From Alphaproteobacteria bacterium (GTDB lineage: Bacteria > Pseudomonadota > Alphaproteobacteria > Ferrovibrionales > Ferrovibrionaceae), in the NCBI GenBank assembly GCA_017307375.1, contig JAFKFH010000022.1, positions 62,001 through 126,000 on the forward strand: 64,000 bases of DNA, in the 5' to 3' direction. The notes under the pieces are model-generated. The model saw only the letters and a list, made by a program, of their open reading frames with translations, made no database searches and was not told the origin of the DNA. Both the position numbers and the translations under genes were made by a program. Shown piece after piece: positions 52,523 through 63,967 of this stretch. Positions within the stretch are counted from its first letter, which is position 1, and the number at the start of each line of letters is the position of its first letter.

Positions 52523-52920
52523 CCGACGATGAGTTCCTGGCGCGGCTCGAGGACGGCAGCCTGCCGGCCGAGGCCTTCCGCCATCGCGACCACCTGCGGG
52601 CCGGCTATCTCTACGTCCATCGCCTGGGCTTCGCCGGCGCGATCGCGGCGATGTCGCAGGCGTTGCGCGGCTTTGCCGCGGCCAAGGGCAAGCCCGGGCT
52701 TTATCACGAGACTATCACCGTCGCCTTCATCGCGCTGATCCACCGGCATTATGCCGAGGATGGCTGCGGCGGCGATTTTGCGGCTTTCACCAGCCGTCAT
52801 CCCGACCTGTTCAGGCCTGGATTGCTCGAGCGTTTCTATCCGCCCGGCCAGCTTACAACGACGGAAGCAAAGGCGGTGTTCGTTCTGCCGGATCGCGAAA
52901 GATTATTAAATACACGATGA
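52519..52920 (+). CDS. Conserved protein of unknown function with His-rich motifs, coupled to RHH gene
   Basis: 133-aa cytosolic protein. It has [18 protein letters not shown] near the N-terminus and [17 protein letters not shown] in the middle: several His/Asp/Glu residues on helices (H22, D24, H25; H62-E63) that could form a metal or catalytic site. I recall similar hypothetical proteins in proteobacteria but know no function. The ATG shares ATGA with the RHH stop, so the two are co-translated; the start is chosen on that basis. No signal peptide or membrane helix. Confidence 0.7.
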   Translation: MTDDEFLARLEDGSLPAEAFRHRDHLRAGYLYVHRLGFAGAIAAMSQALRGFAAAKGKPGLYHETITVAFIALIHRHYAEDGCGGDFAAFTSRHPDLFRPGLLERFYPPGQLTTTEAKAVFVLPDRERLLNTR

Positions 52921-53020
52921 GATACCTCGAACATATATAAAAATTTACCAGAAAAGACGCAGCAACATTACCTGCCTCGCCATAATCTATCCGTCGTGGC
53001 TTCAACGGGTGGGGAAAATC

Positions 53021-54877
53021 ATGGGTTTCATCAATCAGCTGAAGATTTACCAGAAGGTGCTGGTCGCCTTTCTGCTGGTGGTATTGGCGGGTGCCATCGC
53101 CAATGCCGTGGTCTGGCGCCAGGTCGCCGACATGGACAACGCGGGCGACTTCGCCAATCTGACCAACGAAATCATCATGGCGGCCGAAGGCGCCTATACC
53201 GCGGTGGTGGCCCAGCAGGCCGGCCAGCGCGGCTACGCCCTGGCCGGCAAGGAAGAATACCTCGCACCCTACCGCGACGGCGATACGGCCTATCGTGCGC
53301 AGATGGACAAGCTGCGCCGGCTGGTCAAGATGCCGGAAGTGCGCCGGATGCTGGACGAACTGGACGTGCTGGTCGCCGCCTGGCGCACCGACATCGCCGA
53401 GAAGCAGAATGCGATGATCCGCCGCAACGACATCGACGCGGTGCGCGCCCATGTCGCGACCGGCGAGGGCAAGATCGCGATGGACAAGATCAAGGCCAAG
53501 GCGCGTGAGATCCTCGACTTCGAATACAAGCTGCTCGCCGAGCGCCAGGCCCAGGCCGATGCGGCGACCGAAACGGCCAAGCAGGCGATCATCGGCGGCG
53601 CCGTCGTCACCGCGGTGCTGGCGGTGCTGCTGGGCTGGATGCTCACCCGGATGACCGCGACGCCGATCGGCGCGATCACCGGGCTGATGGGCCGGCTGGC
53701 CCAGGGCGACAAGGCGATCGACGTGCGCGGCACCGAGCGCGGCGACGAGGTCGGCGCCCTGGCCCGCGCGCTGGAAGTCTTCAAGCAGAACGCGATCGAG
53801 GCCGAGCGGCTGGCCGCCGAGGCCGAGGCCAATCGCCAGCGCGAGATCGAGCGCCAGCGGGCCGAGGAACAGCGCGAGCGGGCATTGGCCGAGGAGCGGC
53901 GCGAGCGCGAGGAGACCGAGCGCCGGGCCGAGGAGAAGCGCCGCCACGACGCCGAGGAGGCCGAGCGCCGCCAGGCCGCCGAGCGCCAGGCGCAGGAGGA
54001 GCGGGCGCGGATCGAGGCCGAGCAGCAGCGCAAGGCGGCGTTGCGCAAGATGGCCGACGATTTCGAGGCGGCGGTAGGCGGCGTGGTCAACGCCGTGGCC
54101 GCGGCGGCGACCGAGATGCAGTCGACGGCAGGCTCGATGACCGGCATCGCCAATTCGACGACGCAGCAGTCGCTGACCGCGGCCGCGGCGACCGAGCAGG
54201 CGGCGGCCAACGTGCAGACGGTGGCGTCGGCGTCGGAGGAACTGGCCGCGTCGATCCGCGAGATCTCGACCCAGGTGACCAGCGCCAGCCGGATCGCCCA
54301 GGGCGCGGTCGATCAGGCGCAGGCGACCGACGCGATCGTCCAGGGCCTGTCGGCGGCGGCCGACAAGATCGGGGCGGTCGTGGCGCTGATCACCAACATC
54401 GCCGGCCAGACCAACCTGCTGGCGCTGAACGCGACGATCGAGGCGGCCCGCGCCGGCGAGGCCGGCAAGGGCTTCGCGGTCGTGGCGTCCGAGGTCAAGT
54501 CGCTGGCCAACCAGACGACCAAGGCGACCGACGAGATCGGCCAGCAGATCGCCGAGGTCCAGGAGGCGACGCGCAAGGCGGTCGAGGCGATCCGGACCAT
54601 CGGCGGTACCATCGGCCAGATCAGCGAGATCAACGGCTCGATCGCCTCGGCGGTGGAGGAGCAGGGGGCGGCGACCAACGAGATCGCCCGCAATGTCGAG
54701 CAGGCGGCATCCGGCACGCAGGAGGCGTCGTCGAGCGTCACCAGCGTCAACCGCTCGGCTGGCGAGGCCGGCGCGGCGGCCAACCAGGTGCTGACGGCGT
54801 CGTCCGAACTGTCGCTGCTGGCCGAGCGCCTGCGCGGCGAGGTCGGCAACTTCCTGGCCCAGGTCCGGGCCGGCTGA
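53021..54877 (+). CDS. Methyl-accepting chemotaxis protein with CHASE3 sensor and long charged helix
   Basis: 618-aa chemoreceptor. TM1 about 8-28, CHASE3-type periplasmic helices ([21 protein letters not shown]), TM2 about 188-210, HAMP, then an uninterrupted Glu/Arg/Ala-rich helix at about 260-340, and the signalling hairpin with tip [20 protein letters not shown] near 455-475. It should signal to CheA/CheW encoded elsewhere. The ATG at 53021 follows GGGGA; the GTG at 53009 would be less well placed. The AT-rich upstream region (52921-53020) holds a CATAAT box at 52981. The charged helix between HAMP and the hairpin is unusual in length. No che genes are nearby. Confidence 0.92.
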   Translation: MGFINQLKIYQKVLVAFLLVVLAGAIANAVVWRQVADMDNAGDFANLTNEIIMAAEGAYTAVVAQQAGQRGYALAGKEEYLAPYRDGDTAYRAQMDKLRRLVKMPEVRRMLDELDVLVAAWRTDIAEKQNAMIRRNDIDAVRAHVATGEGKIAMDKIKAKAREILDFEYKLLAERQAQADAATETAKQAIIGGAVVTAVLAVLLGWMLTRMTATPIGAITGLMGRLAQGDKAIDVRGTERGDEVGALARALEVFKQNAIEAERLAAEAEANRQREIERQRAEEQRERALAEERREREETERRAEEKRRHDAEEAERRQAAERQAQEERARIEAEQQRKAALRKMADDFEAAVGGVVNAVAAAATEMQSTAGSMTGIANSTTQQSLTAAAATEQAAANVQTVASASEELAASIREISTQVTSASRIAQGAVDQAQATDAIVQGLSAAADKIGAVVALITNIAGQTNLLALNATIEAARAGEAGKGFAVVASEVKSLANQTTKATDEIGQQIAEVQEATRKAVEAIRTIGGTIGQISEINGSIASAVEEQGAATNEIARNVEQAASGTQEASSSVTSVNRSAGEAGAAANQVLTASSELSLLAERLRGEVGNFLAQVRAG

Positions 54878-54904
54878 CGCCGCCCCGCGATCCCCGGCGG
54901 CCAC

Positions 54905-54940
54905 AAAAAAACGGCGGGGCCAAAGCCCCGCCGTTCTTCG
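54905..54940. terminator. Bidirectional rho-independent terminator
   Basis: Perfect 10-bp stem ACGGCGGGGC (54911-54920) and GCCCCGCCGT (54925-54934) with a 4-nt CAAA loop. An A7 run on the left side acts as a U tract for the minus strand (acnA), and the sequence TTCTTCGTTT on the right is a weaker U tract for the plus strand (chemoreceptor). It lies between the convergent genes. Confidence 0.92.
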
Positions 54941-54957
54941 TTTCAGGCCCTTGCAGA

Positions 54958-57870
<2,913 letters not shown>

Positions 57871-58082
57871 GTCGTATCTCCTTGACGCAATCGCCGCCGC
57901 GAGGGACGGTCGAAATTCCTAGTGGGTCGAGGCGTCGGCGGGCGCGCAATGCCCGCGCCCCGCAACTTCTGGATTAGTGCCGCAAAATCTGTGGCTTGCC
58001 AAGGCGAATCGCGGTCACATAGGCAGGACTAAGCCGCGCTTAAGCGGCACTTTCATGGCCATCGCTGGGGAGGGCTGCGCCA

Positions 58083-58853
58083 ATGACCGTCAGGACCGAA
58101 AAAACCGGGCCGGTGACCACGGTGATCCTGGACCGGCCGGATGTCCGCAATGCCGTCGACCGGCCGACCGCCGAGGCGCTGGCCGGCGCCTTCGCCGCCT
58201 TCGAGGCCGACGACGAGGCCCGGGTCGCGGTGTTCTGGGGCGCCGGCGGCACCTTCTGCGCCGGGGCCGACCTCAAGGCGATGGCCGATCCCGTCCGGCG
58301 CAACAACGTCGATCCCGGCGGCCAGGGGCCGATGGGGCCGAGCCGGATGATGCTGTCGAAGCCGGTCGTCGCCGCCATCGCCGGCCATGCCGTCGCCGGC
58401 GGCCTCGAACTGGCACTGTGGTGCGACCTGCGCGTCGTCGAGGCGGACGCGGTGATGGGGGTGTTCTGCCGCCGCTGGGGCGTGCCGCTGATCGACGGCG
58501 GCACCATCCGCCTGCCGCGGCTGATCGGGCTGTCGCGCGCCCTCGACCTGATCCTGACGGGGCGGCCGGTCGACGCGGACGAGGCCCTGGCGATCGGCCT
58601 GGCCAACCGGGTCGTCCCCCGCGGCGAGGCCCGTGCGGCGGCCGAGGCGCTGGCCGCCGAGATCGCGCGTTTCCCCCAGGCCTGCATGCGCGCCGACCGC
58701 CTGTCGGCCTATGCCCAGTTCGATCTCGACCTGCCTGCGGCCCTGCGTGCCGAGGGCGCCGGCGGGGTGGCCGTGCTGGCCGACGAGGCGATCCCCGGGG
58801 CGGCGCGTTTCGCCGCCGGAAGGGGGCGCCACGGCCGCTTCGACGAGATCTGA
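58083..58853 (+). CDS. Enoyl-CoA hydratase/isomerase (crotonase) family protein
   Basis: 256-aa crotonase-fold protein. First oxyanion segment GGTFCAGADLKAM and second AIAGHAVAGGLELALWCDLRV are canonical. At the catalytic positions the loop reads VFCRRWGVPLIDGGTIRLPRL, lacking the two glutamates of true hydratases, so it is more likely an isomerase, hydrolase or lyase of the superfamily. The ATG follows GGGAGG by about 10 nt. It stands alone between acnA (divergent) and the DUF2946 operon 49 nt downstream. Confidence 0.87.
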   Translation: MTVRTEKTGPVTTVILDRPDVRNAVDRPTAEALAGAFAAFEADDEARVAVFWGAGGTFCAGADLKAMADPVRRNNVDPGGQGPMGPSRMMLSKPVVAAIAGHAVAGGLELALWCDLRVVEADAVMGVFCRRWGVPLIDGGTIRLPRLIGLSRALDLILTGRPVDADEALAIGLANRVVPRGEARAAAEALAAEIARFPQACMRADRLSAYAQFDLDLPAALRAEGAGGVAVLADEAIPGAARFAAGRGRHGRFDEI

Positions 58854-58867
58854 TCGCGGCGGGGCGG

Positions 58868-58896
58868 TTGACACCCGCCGCCGCAGCCGCCATACC
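58868..58896 (+). promoter_or_regulatory. Consensus-like promoter of the DUF2946/TonB operon
   Basis: TTGACA (58868-58873), 17-nt spacer, CATACC (58891-58896). The -35 is perfect and the spacing ideal. The DUF2946 ATG lies only 6 nt after the -10, so the transcript would begin at or next to the start codon (leaderless). Confidence 0.55.
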
Positions 58897-58902
58897 GGAA
58901 CG

Positions 58903-59295
58903 ATGACGGGGGACTGGACATCGGGGCTGCGGCGGGCCGGCGCGTGGATCGCGCTCATCGGCATGCTTGTCGCCCTGGTCCTGCCGCTGGTGCCGCGTGC
59001 TGCGCTCGCCGCGGCGGCCGGGCTCGATGCCACCGTCATCTGCACCCCCTACGGCATCAAGGTGGTCGCCCTCGACCAGGACGGCAAGGCGACCCCCGAC
59101 CAGTCCGGCGGCGTGCACTGCCCGCTCTGCGTCGGGCCGGGCGGTGGCTGGGCCATGCCCGCGCCGCTGCCGCTGCCGTTCCGCCTGCCGCTGGTGAGCA
59201 CCCGCCTGCTGGCCGTGCTGGCGCCGGCCGACCTGCCGCCGCCGCTCGATATCGGCGGCGCCCCCAACGCGCCGAGACCGCCACCCGTCCTCTGA
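58903..59295 (+). CDS. DUF2946 family protein
   Basis: 130-aa protein with one N-terminal hydrophobic segment (about 12-38, anchor or signal), a short exported part with HCPLC (H72-C73-C76), typical of the DUF2946 family, and a proline-rich C-terminus. DUF2946 genes often lie near copper-handling genes, and the Cys/His motif suggests metal binding; neither is proven here. First gene of the five-gene operon up to the TonB receptor at 60842. I chose the ATG at 58903; longer frames overlap the crotonase gene. Confidence 0.8.
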   Translation: MTGDWTSGLRRAGAWIALIGMLVALVLPLVPRAALAAAAGLDATVICTPYGIKVVALDQDGKATPDQSGGVHCPLCVGPGGGWAMPAPLPLPFRLPLVSTRLLAVLAPADLPPPLDIGGAPNAPRPPPVL

Positions 59296-59366
59296 TCCGC
59301 GACTGACCGCGCCAGCCTCGCCGCGCACCGGCGGGGCATGCCGTTCCCCCGGAACAGAGGATATCC

Positions 59367-60140
59367 ATGACATCGTCGTTGACACGACGTGCGTTCGCCG
59401 CGCTGGCGGCGGGCGCCGCCGCGGCATCGGTCGCCGGCCCGGCGGCCGCGTCGCCCGGAATCGAAGTCGCCATGCTGGTCCATCCGGACATGGTGGCGCT
59501 CGACCTGATCGGGCCGCAGACCGTGCTGGGCCTGCTGCCCGGCGCCCGCATCCACCTCGTCGGCCGCAGTCGCGATCCCGTCTCGACCGATATCGGCATC
59601 GCCGTCGCCCCGACCACCGATTTCGCCGGCTGCCCGGCGGCGCCCGACATCCTGTTCGTGCCGGGCGGGCTGAAGGGCTCGATCGCGGCGATGCAGGACG
59701 CGGCGACGGTCGCCTTTCTGGCCGACCGCGGCAGCCGGGCCGGCCATGTCACCAGCGTCTGCACCGGCGCGCTGGTGTTGGGGGCCGCGGGCCTCTTGCG
59801 CGGCTATGGCGCCACCACCCACTGGTACGTGCGCGACCTGCTGCCGCTGTTCGGGGCGATGCCGGCCGGGGGGCGCGTCGTCGCCGACCGTAACCGGATG
59901 ACCGCCGGCGGGGTCACCGCCGGCGTCGATTTCGGCCTGGCCCTGGTCGCCCGGCTGCAGGGCGAGGAAACCGCCCGCCGGCTGCAGCTCGTCCTCGAAT
60001 ATGCCCCCGCCCCCCCATTCCAGGCCGGCACCCCGGAGGAGGCCGGACCGGCGCTGACCGCCGAGGTGCTCGGCCGCCGCCAGGCCGTGCTCGCCGCGGC
60101 GCGCGCCGCCGCCGTCGATGCCGCGAGGAAGATGCCATGA
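59367..60140 (+). CDS. Exported DJ-1/PfpI-family protein (isonitrile hydratase-like), Tat-type signal
   Basis: 257-aa protein of the DJ-1/PfpI/GATase1 fold. The signal LTRRAFAALAAG has twin arginines and cleaves near GPAAAS; most family members are cytosolic, so export is unusual. The nucleophile is C132 in SVCTGALVLGAAGLL, with PDILFVPGG and THWYVRDLL nearby, as in isonitrile hydratase and AraC-linked DJ-1 domains. The upstream palindrome GTTCC-CCC-GGAAC (59343-59355) and AGAGGA ribosome site precede the ATG. Its stop overlaps the next ATG (ATGA). Role in a metal-uptake operon is unclear. Confidence 0.85.
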   Translation: MTSSLTRRAFAALAAGAAAASVAGPAAASPGIEVAMLVHPDMVALDLIGPQTVLGLLPGARIHLVGRSRDPVSTDIGIAVAPTTDFAGCPAAPDILFVPGGLKGSIAAMQDAATVAFLADRGSRAGHVTSVCTGALVLGAAGLLRGYGATTHWYVRDLLPLFGAMPAGGRVVADRNRMTAGGVTAGVDFGLALVARLQGEETARRLQLVLEYAPAPPFQAGTPEEAGPALTAEVLGRRQAVLAAARAAAVDAARKMP

Positions 60141-60577
60141 ACCGTCGCAGCCTGCTGCTGGCCGCCGCGGCGCTTGGCCTGGCCGTGCCCGGCGCCAGCG
60201 CGGCAGCGCCGGATGACGCCGCCGCGATCCGCCACCGGATGCTGGCGCTGTTCGACAAGCCCGACCAGCCGCTGGTCGTCGATCCGATCGCGGTATCGGG
60301 CGACTACGCCGTCGCGTCCTGGACCCAGGGCGAGATCGGCGGCCGGGCGCTGCTGCGCCGCGATGCCGGGGCCTGGCGCATCATCCTGTGCAGCGGCGAC
60401 GGGCTGACGACCGCCCCGCTGATCCGCCAGGCCGGCGCGGCCGACGCGGTCGCAGCCGACCTGGTCGGGCGTCTCGCCGCCGCCGAGGCCGCGATCGATC
60501 CCGCGCGCCGGGCCCGCTTCTCGCTGTTCCAGGGCGTCGTCCCGGTCGATGACGGGGGGCATCACCATGGCGGCTGA
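60137..60577 (+). CDS. Copper uptake system-associated protein family
   Basis: 146-aa periplasmic protein. A signal peptide (RRSLLLAAAALGLAVPGASA) is followed by a compact domain with DDAAAIRHRMLALFDKPDQPL, GDYAVASWTQGEIGGRALLRR and IILCSGDGL, the pattern I know from the small family annotated as copper-uptake-associated in proteobacteria. The C-terminus ends HHHGG, a likely metal-binding tail. It is coupled by ATGA to the PfpI gene and overlaps the next small gene. The family assignment is from memory; a copper role is inferred. Confidence 0.72.
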   Translation: MNRRSLLLAAAALGLAVPGASAAAPDDAAAIRHRMLALFDKPDQPLVVDPIAVSGDYAVASWTQGEIGGRALLRRDAGAWRIILCSGDGLTTAPLIRQAGAADAVAADLVGRLAAAEAAIDPARRARFSLFQGVVPVDDGGHHHGG

Positions 60578-60830
60578 AAACCGGCGGGCCGCCGGCTGGC
60601 GACACATGCCGCTCGACGGCGTCAGCCTCAGCCCGCGCATCTCGCGCCGGCTGGTCGCCGCCGGCATCCGCACCCTGGGCGACCTCGCGGAATGGTCGCC
60701 GCAGGCCCTGCGCACCCTGCGCGGCATCCACGCCGTTTCGGTCCTTGAAATCGAGCTGTGCCTGATCCGGGCACAGAACGCGAAGCGCCCGCCTGCCGGG
60801 CAGACCAACCGCCGGCTCGGCCCGGCTTGA
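60567..60830 (+). CDS. Small protein resembling the RNA polymerase alpha C-terminal domain (HhH type)
   Basis: 87-aa protein. Residues about 15-65 (SLSPRISRRLVAAGIRTLGD, then LAEWSPQALRTLRG and VSVLEIELCL) follow the helix pattern of the alpha-subunit CTD (hydrophobic, IxTxGDL, S-x-x-x-L, L-x-x-hairpin, S-x-x-EI). The alpha CTD binds DNA upstream elements and activators. The protein is stand-alone and basic at its end. The ATG at 60567 follows GGGGGGC at about 7 nt; 60549 is an alternative. It overlaps the copper-associated gene and precedes the TonB receptor by 11 nt. The similarity is pattern-based, not computed. Confidence 0.7.
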   Translation: MAAENRRAAGWRHMPLDGVSLSPRISRRLVAAGIRTLGDLAEWSPQALRTLRGIHAVSVLEIELCLIRAQNAKRPPAGQTNRRLGPA

Positions 60831-60841
60831 AGGAGGGGAAC

Positions 60842-62917
60842 ATGTCACTCATGCGTATCATCGGCGGCGGGGCGGCGGCATTGGCCGCCGCGGCGCTCGC
60901 CAGCGGCGCGGCCGCCCAGTCGGCGACCGGCATCAAGCTGCCGGCCGTCACCGTCGAGGGGCAGGCCGGCGGCTCGCTGACCGTGCCCGGCGTCGACCAG
61001 CAGCGCGAGATCCTCGACGAGACGGTCGGCTCGGTCGGGTTCGTCGACAGCGAATCCTACAAGGGCCGCTATTCGAACACGCTGCGCGAGGTTCTCGACA
61101 ATTCGCCGGGCGTCTATGTCCAGAACCGCTACGGCCAGGAAATGCGGATCTCGATCCGCGGTTCCGGCATCGCCCGCGGTTTCCACCTGCGCGGTCTCGA
61201 ACTGCTGCAGGACGGGATTCCGCTCAACCTCGCCGACGGCTCGGGCGATCTCTACCAGATCGACCCGCTGGCCCTGCGCTCGGCCGAGATCTACAAGGGC
61301 GGCAACGGGCTCGCCTACGGGTCCTCGACGCTGGGCGGCGCGATCAATTTCGTCACCCCGACCGCCTATACCGCGATCGCACCCAACGTGCTGCGGCTGG
61401 AAGGCGGGTCGTTCGATACCTTCCGCGGCAATGCCCAGCTGTCGCGCAAGGTCGGCGACCTCGATTTCCTGGTCAACCTGACCGGTACCTATTCGGACGG
61501 CTATCGCAACCATTCCGACCAGCGCTCGACCCAGAACAACGTCAACATCGGCTATCGCTTCAACCCGTCGGTCGAGACGCGCTTCTACGGCGGGCTCTAT
61601 ATCGTCAAGCAGAAGCTGCCGGGGTCGCTGACGCTGTCGCAGGCGCTGAATACCCCGACGATGGCGACGCCGGCGGTACTGATCGGCGACCAGGCGCGCA
61701 ACACCACGGTCCAGCGCATCGCCAACCGGACGTCGTTCCGCCTCGACGTCGGCCAGCTCGACGTCGACTCCTGGGCGATCCACAAGAAGCTGTTCCATCC
61801 GATCTTCCAGGTGATCTCGCAGGACGGCTGGACCTACGGCTTCGGCCCGCGCTATTCGGCGACGATGTCGATCGGCGGCTTCACCAACGAACTGCTGGTC
61901 GGCGGCCGGATCTTTGCCGGCAACAACGACGCCCGCCAGTTCGTCAACGTCAACGGCCACAGCGGCACCCAGACGGTGAACGCCAACCAGAAGGCGACCA
62001 ACTACGAGGCCTATGCCGAGAACCGCTTCTGGGTGAATTCGAGCGTCGCGCTGATGCTCGGCGCCAAGGCGTTCTCGTCGGATCGCGACTACACCGACTA
62101 CTGGCGCCCGCAGAATTCGGCCAGCAAGACCTATAACGGCGTCAACCCGAAGGTCGGCGTGCTGTGGCAGCCGAAGCCCGACATCCAGGTCTTCGCCGAC
62201 GTCACCCGCTCGCAGGACGTGCCGGACTTCTCCGACCTCGTCCAGACCCAGGTCAACGGCGCCACCGGCTTCGTGCCGCTCGATGCCCAGAAGGCGGTGA
62301 CCTTCGAGGTCGGCAGCCGCGGCAGCTACGGCCGCTTCGGCTGGGATGCGACGGTGTTCCGTTCGCAGATCGACGGCCAGATGCTGCAATACACCACCTC
62401 GCCGAACTCGATCCCGGCGGCGACCTTCAATGCCGGCCGCACCGTCAACCAGGGCTTCGAGCTGGGGCTGAAGGCCGATGTCGTGCGCGACATCCTGGGC
62501 AAGGGCGACGGCATCTCGGTCTACCAGCTCTGGAACTACAACAACTTCCGCTTCAAGAACGATCCGCAGTACGGCAACAACAAGATCGCCGGCCTGCCGA
62601 CCAACGTGCTGCGCACCGCGGTCACCTACAGCCGGCCGGACGGCTTCTACCTGACCCCGACGCTGGACTGGGTGCCCCAGGGCGCCTATGCCGACTACGC
62701 CAACACCCTGCGCTCGCCGGGTTATGCGCTGCTCGGCCTGCAGACCGGGATGCAGTTCCAGAACGGCGTGCTGGTCTATCTCGATGCCCGCAACCTGACC
62801 GACGAGCGCTACGTCTCCGACGTCGGCACGATCACCAATGCGCAGAAGGTCTCGACCTCGATCTTCTATCCGGGCGACGGGCGCTCGGTGTTCGCGGGCG
62901 TCCGCGTCGCGTTCTGA
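60842..62917 (+). CDS. TonB-dependent outer-membrane receptor (FecA-like)
   Basis: 691-aa TonB receptor. Signal peptide to about residue 25 (GAAAQ), TonB-box-like ITLPAVTVEG-type segment (KLPAVTVEG), plug domain with IRGSGIARGFHLRGLELLQD and GNGLAYGSSTLGGAINFVTP, and a 22-strand barrel ending FAGVRVAF. The plug is closer to FecA/ferric-chelate receptors than to the Met-rich copper receptor OprC. Context (copper-uptake-associated protein, DUF2946) suggests a copper or other metal chelate. GGAGGGGAAC precedes the ATG. Last gene of the operon; the LysR gene follows convergently. Confidence 0.92.
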   Translation: MSLMRIIGGGAAALAAAALASGAAAQSATGIKLPAVTVEGQAGGSLTVPGVDQQREILDETVGSVGFVDSESYKGRYSNTLREVLDNSPGVYVQNRYGQEMRISIRGSGIARGFHLRGLELLQDGIPLNLADGSGDLYQIDPLALRSAEIYKGGNGLAYGSSTLGGAINFVTPTAYTAIAPNVLRLEGGSFDTFRGNAQLSRKVGDLDFLVNLTGTYSDGYRNHSDQRSTQNNVNIGYRFNPSVETRFYGGLYIVKQKLPGSLTLSQALNTPTMATPAVLIGDQARNTTVQRIANRTSFRLDVGQLDVDSWAIHKKLFHPIFQVISQDGWTYGFGPRYSATMSIGGFTNELLVGGRIFAGNNDARQFVNVNGHSGTQTVNANQKATNYEAYAENRFWVNSSVALMLGAKAFSSDRDYTDYWRPQNSASKTYNGVNPKVGVLWQPKPDIQVFADVTRSQDVPDFSDLVQTQVNGATGFVPLDAQKAVTFEVGSRGSYGRFGWDATVFRSQIDGQMLQYTTSPNSIPAATFNAGRTVNQGFELGLKADVVRDILGKGDGISVYQLWNYNNFRFKNDPQYGNNKIAGLPTNVLRTAVTYSRPDGFYLTPTLDWVPQGAYADYANTLRSPGYALLGLQTGMQFQNGVLVYLDARNLTDERYVSDVGTITNAQKVSTSIFYPGDGRSVFAGVRVAF

Positions 62918-62956
62918 GTGCCTGAAGGCATGGGCGGTCGCGCGCCGCCCATGCCG

Positions 62957-63862
62957 TCATTTCCGATTGGCCGGCACCACCATCTGGCGTGCTGCCCGCT
63001 TCAGTTCCTCGATGCAGTCGGCGACGATGCGCGACGGCTTGCGGTTCGGCGGCAGAATCAACAGCGTCCGCGCATGGATGCCCGGTTCGAGCCGCCGCCA
63101 GGTCAGGTTGCGGCCGAGATACGGCTCGGCGGTCAGCGGGCTGATCATGCCGCAGCCCAGCCCGGCCTGGACCATCGCGCAGACCGTGGTCGAATAGGGC
63201 GTCTCCAGCACGATCTTGGGCTTGACCCCCCGTTCGGCCAGCACCCGTTCGAGCTGCTGGCGCGAGGTATCCTCCGGGGCCAGCGTGATGAAGTTCCGGC
63301 CGTGCAGGTCCTCGGGCCTGACGACGTCGAGGGCGGCCAGCGGATGGTCTTCCGGCATCGCGATCACCAGGCGCTGGCGATAGAACAGGCTGGCGTCGAC
63401 GCCGGTCAGGTCGATCTCGTCGGCGGCGAGGCCGATGTCGAACTGTCCCGACGCGACCAGGTCCTTGACCAGCGACGACATCCGGGCCTGGAAGGTGATC
63501 GTCACGTCGGGATGGCGCAGCTGAAAGGCGCGCAGCGCGCGCGGAACCAGGTTGGTACTCAGCGCCGACAGGCTGACCAGGCGGATTTCGCCCGATCCGA
63601 AGTCGCGGATCCGCGCCGCGGCGGCACGCAGGTGGATCAGGCCCGCGAAGGAGGCCTGCACCTCCTGGAAGAACAGCCGGGCTTCGGCGGTCGGGATCAT
63701 CCGCCGCTTTTCGCGATGGAACAGCGCAAAGCCGATCTGCCGCTCCAGTTCCTGGATCGCCTTGCTGACCGCGGGCTGCGAGATCCGCAACACCTCCGCC
63801 GCCCGCGAGGCGGTGCCGTTTGCCATCAATGCCTGGAAGACCTCGACCTGCCGCAGGTTCAT
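62957..63862 (-). CDS. LysR-family transcriptional regulator
   Basis: 301-aa regulator. N-terminal winged HTH (1-60; ASRAAEVLRISQPAVSKAIQELE) and a C-terminal substrate-binding domain (about 90-295, with IRLVSLSALSTNLVPRAL and PLTAEPYLG). It binds an inducer and controls a divergent promoter. The gene starting at 63968 on the plus strand is its likely target, with a 105-nt intergenic region containing an AT-rich ATAATCTACCCC segment. Convergent with the TonB receptor gene end (39 nt apart). Confidence 0.93.
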   Translation of the reverse strand: MNLRQVEVFQALMANGTASRAAEVLRISQPAVSKAIQELERQIGFALFHREKRRMIPTAEARLFFQEVQASFAGLIHLRAAAARIRDFGSGEIRLVSLSALSTNLVPRALRAFQLRHPDVTITFQARMSSLVKDLVASGQFDIGLAADEIDLTGVDASLFYRQRLVIAMPEDHPLAALDVVRPEDLHGRNFITLAPEDTSRQQLERVLAERGVKPKIVLETPYSTTVCAMVQAGLGCGMISPLTAEPYLGRNLTWRRLEPGIHARTLLILPPNRKPSRIVADCIEELKRAARQMVVPANRK

Positions 63863-63967
63863 CGTCGCCTCGTCATAACCCAGGCGAATAATCTACCCCG
63901 ATTTCGACATTGGACGGAATAGATGGCCGGGCGGCATAAACGAGGGGTCCAGTACGAGGGTTGCCCC

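Noticed and set aside
53820-54030. Apparent tandem repeat region
   Set aside because: The repetitive GAGCGCC-type pattern is codon-level repetition of Glu-Arg-Ala residues in the chemoreceptor helix, not a DNA repeat array or CRISPR.
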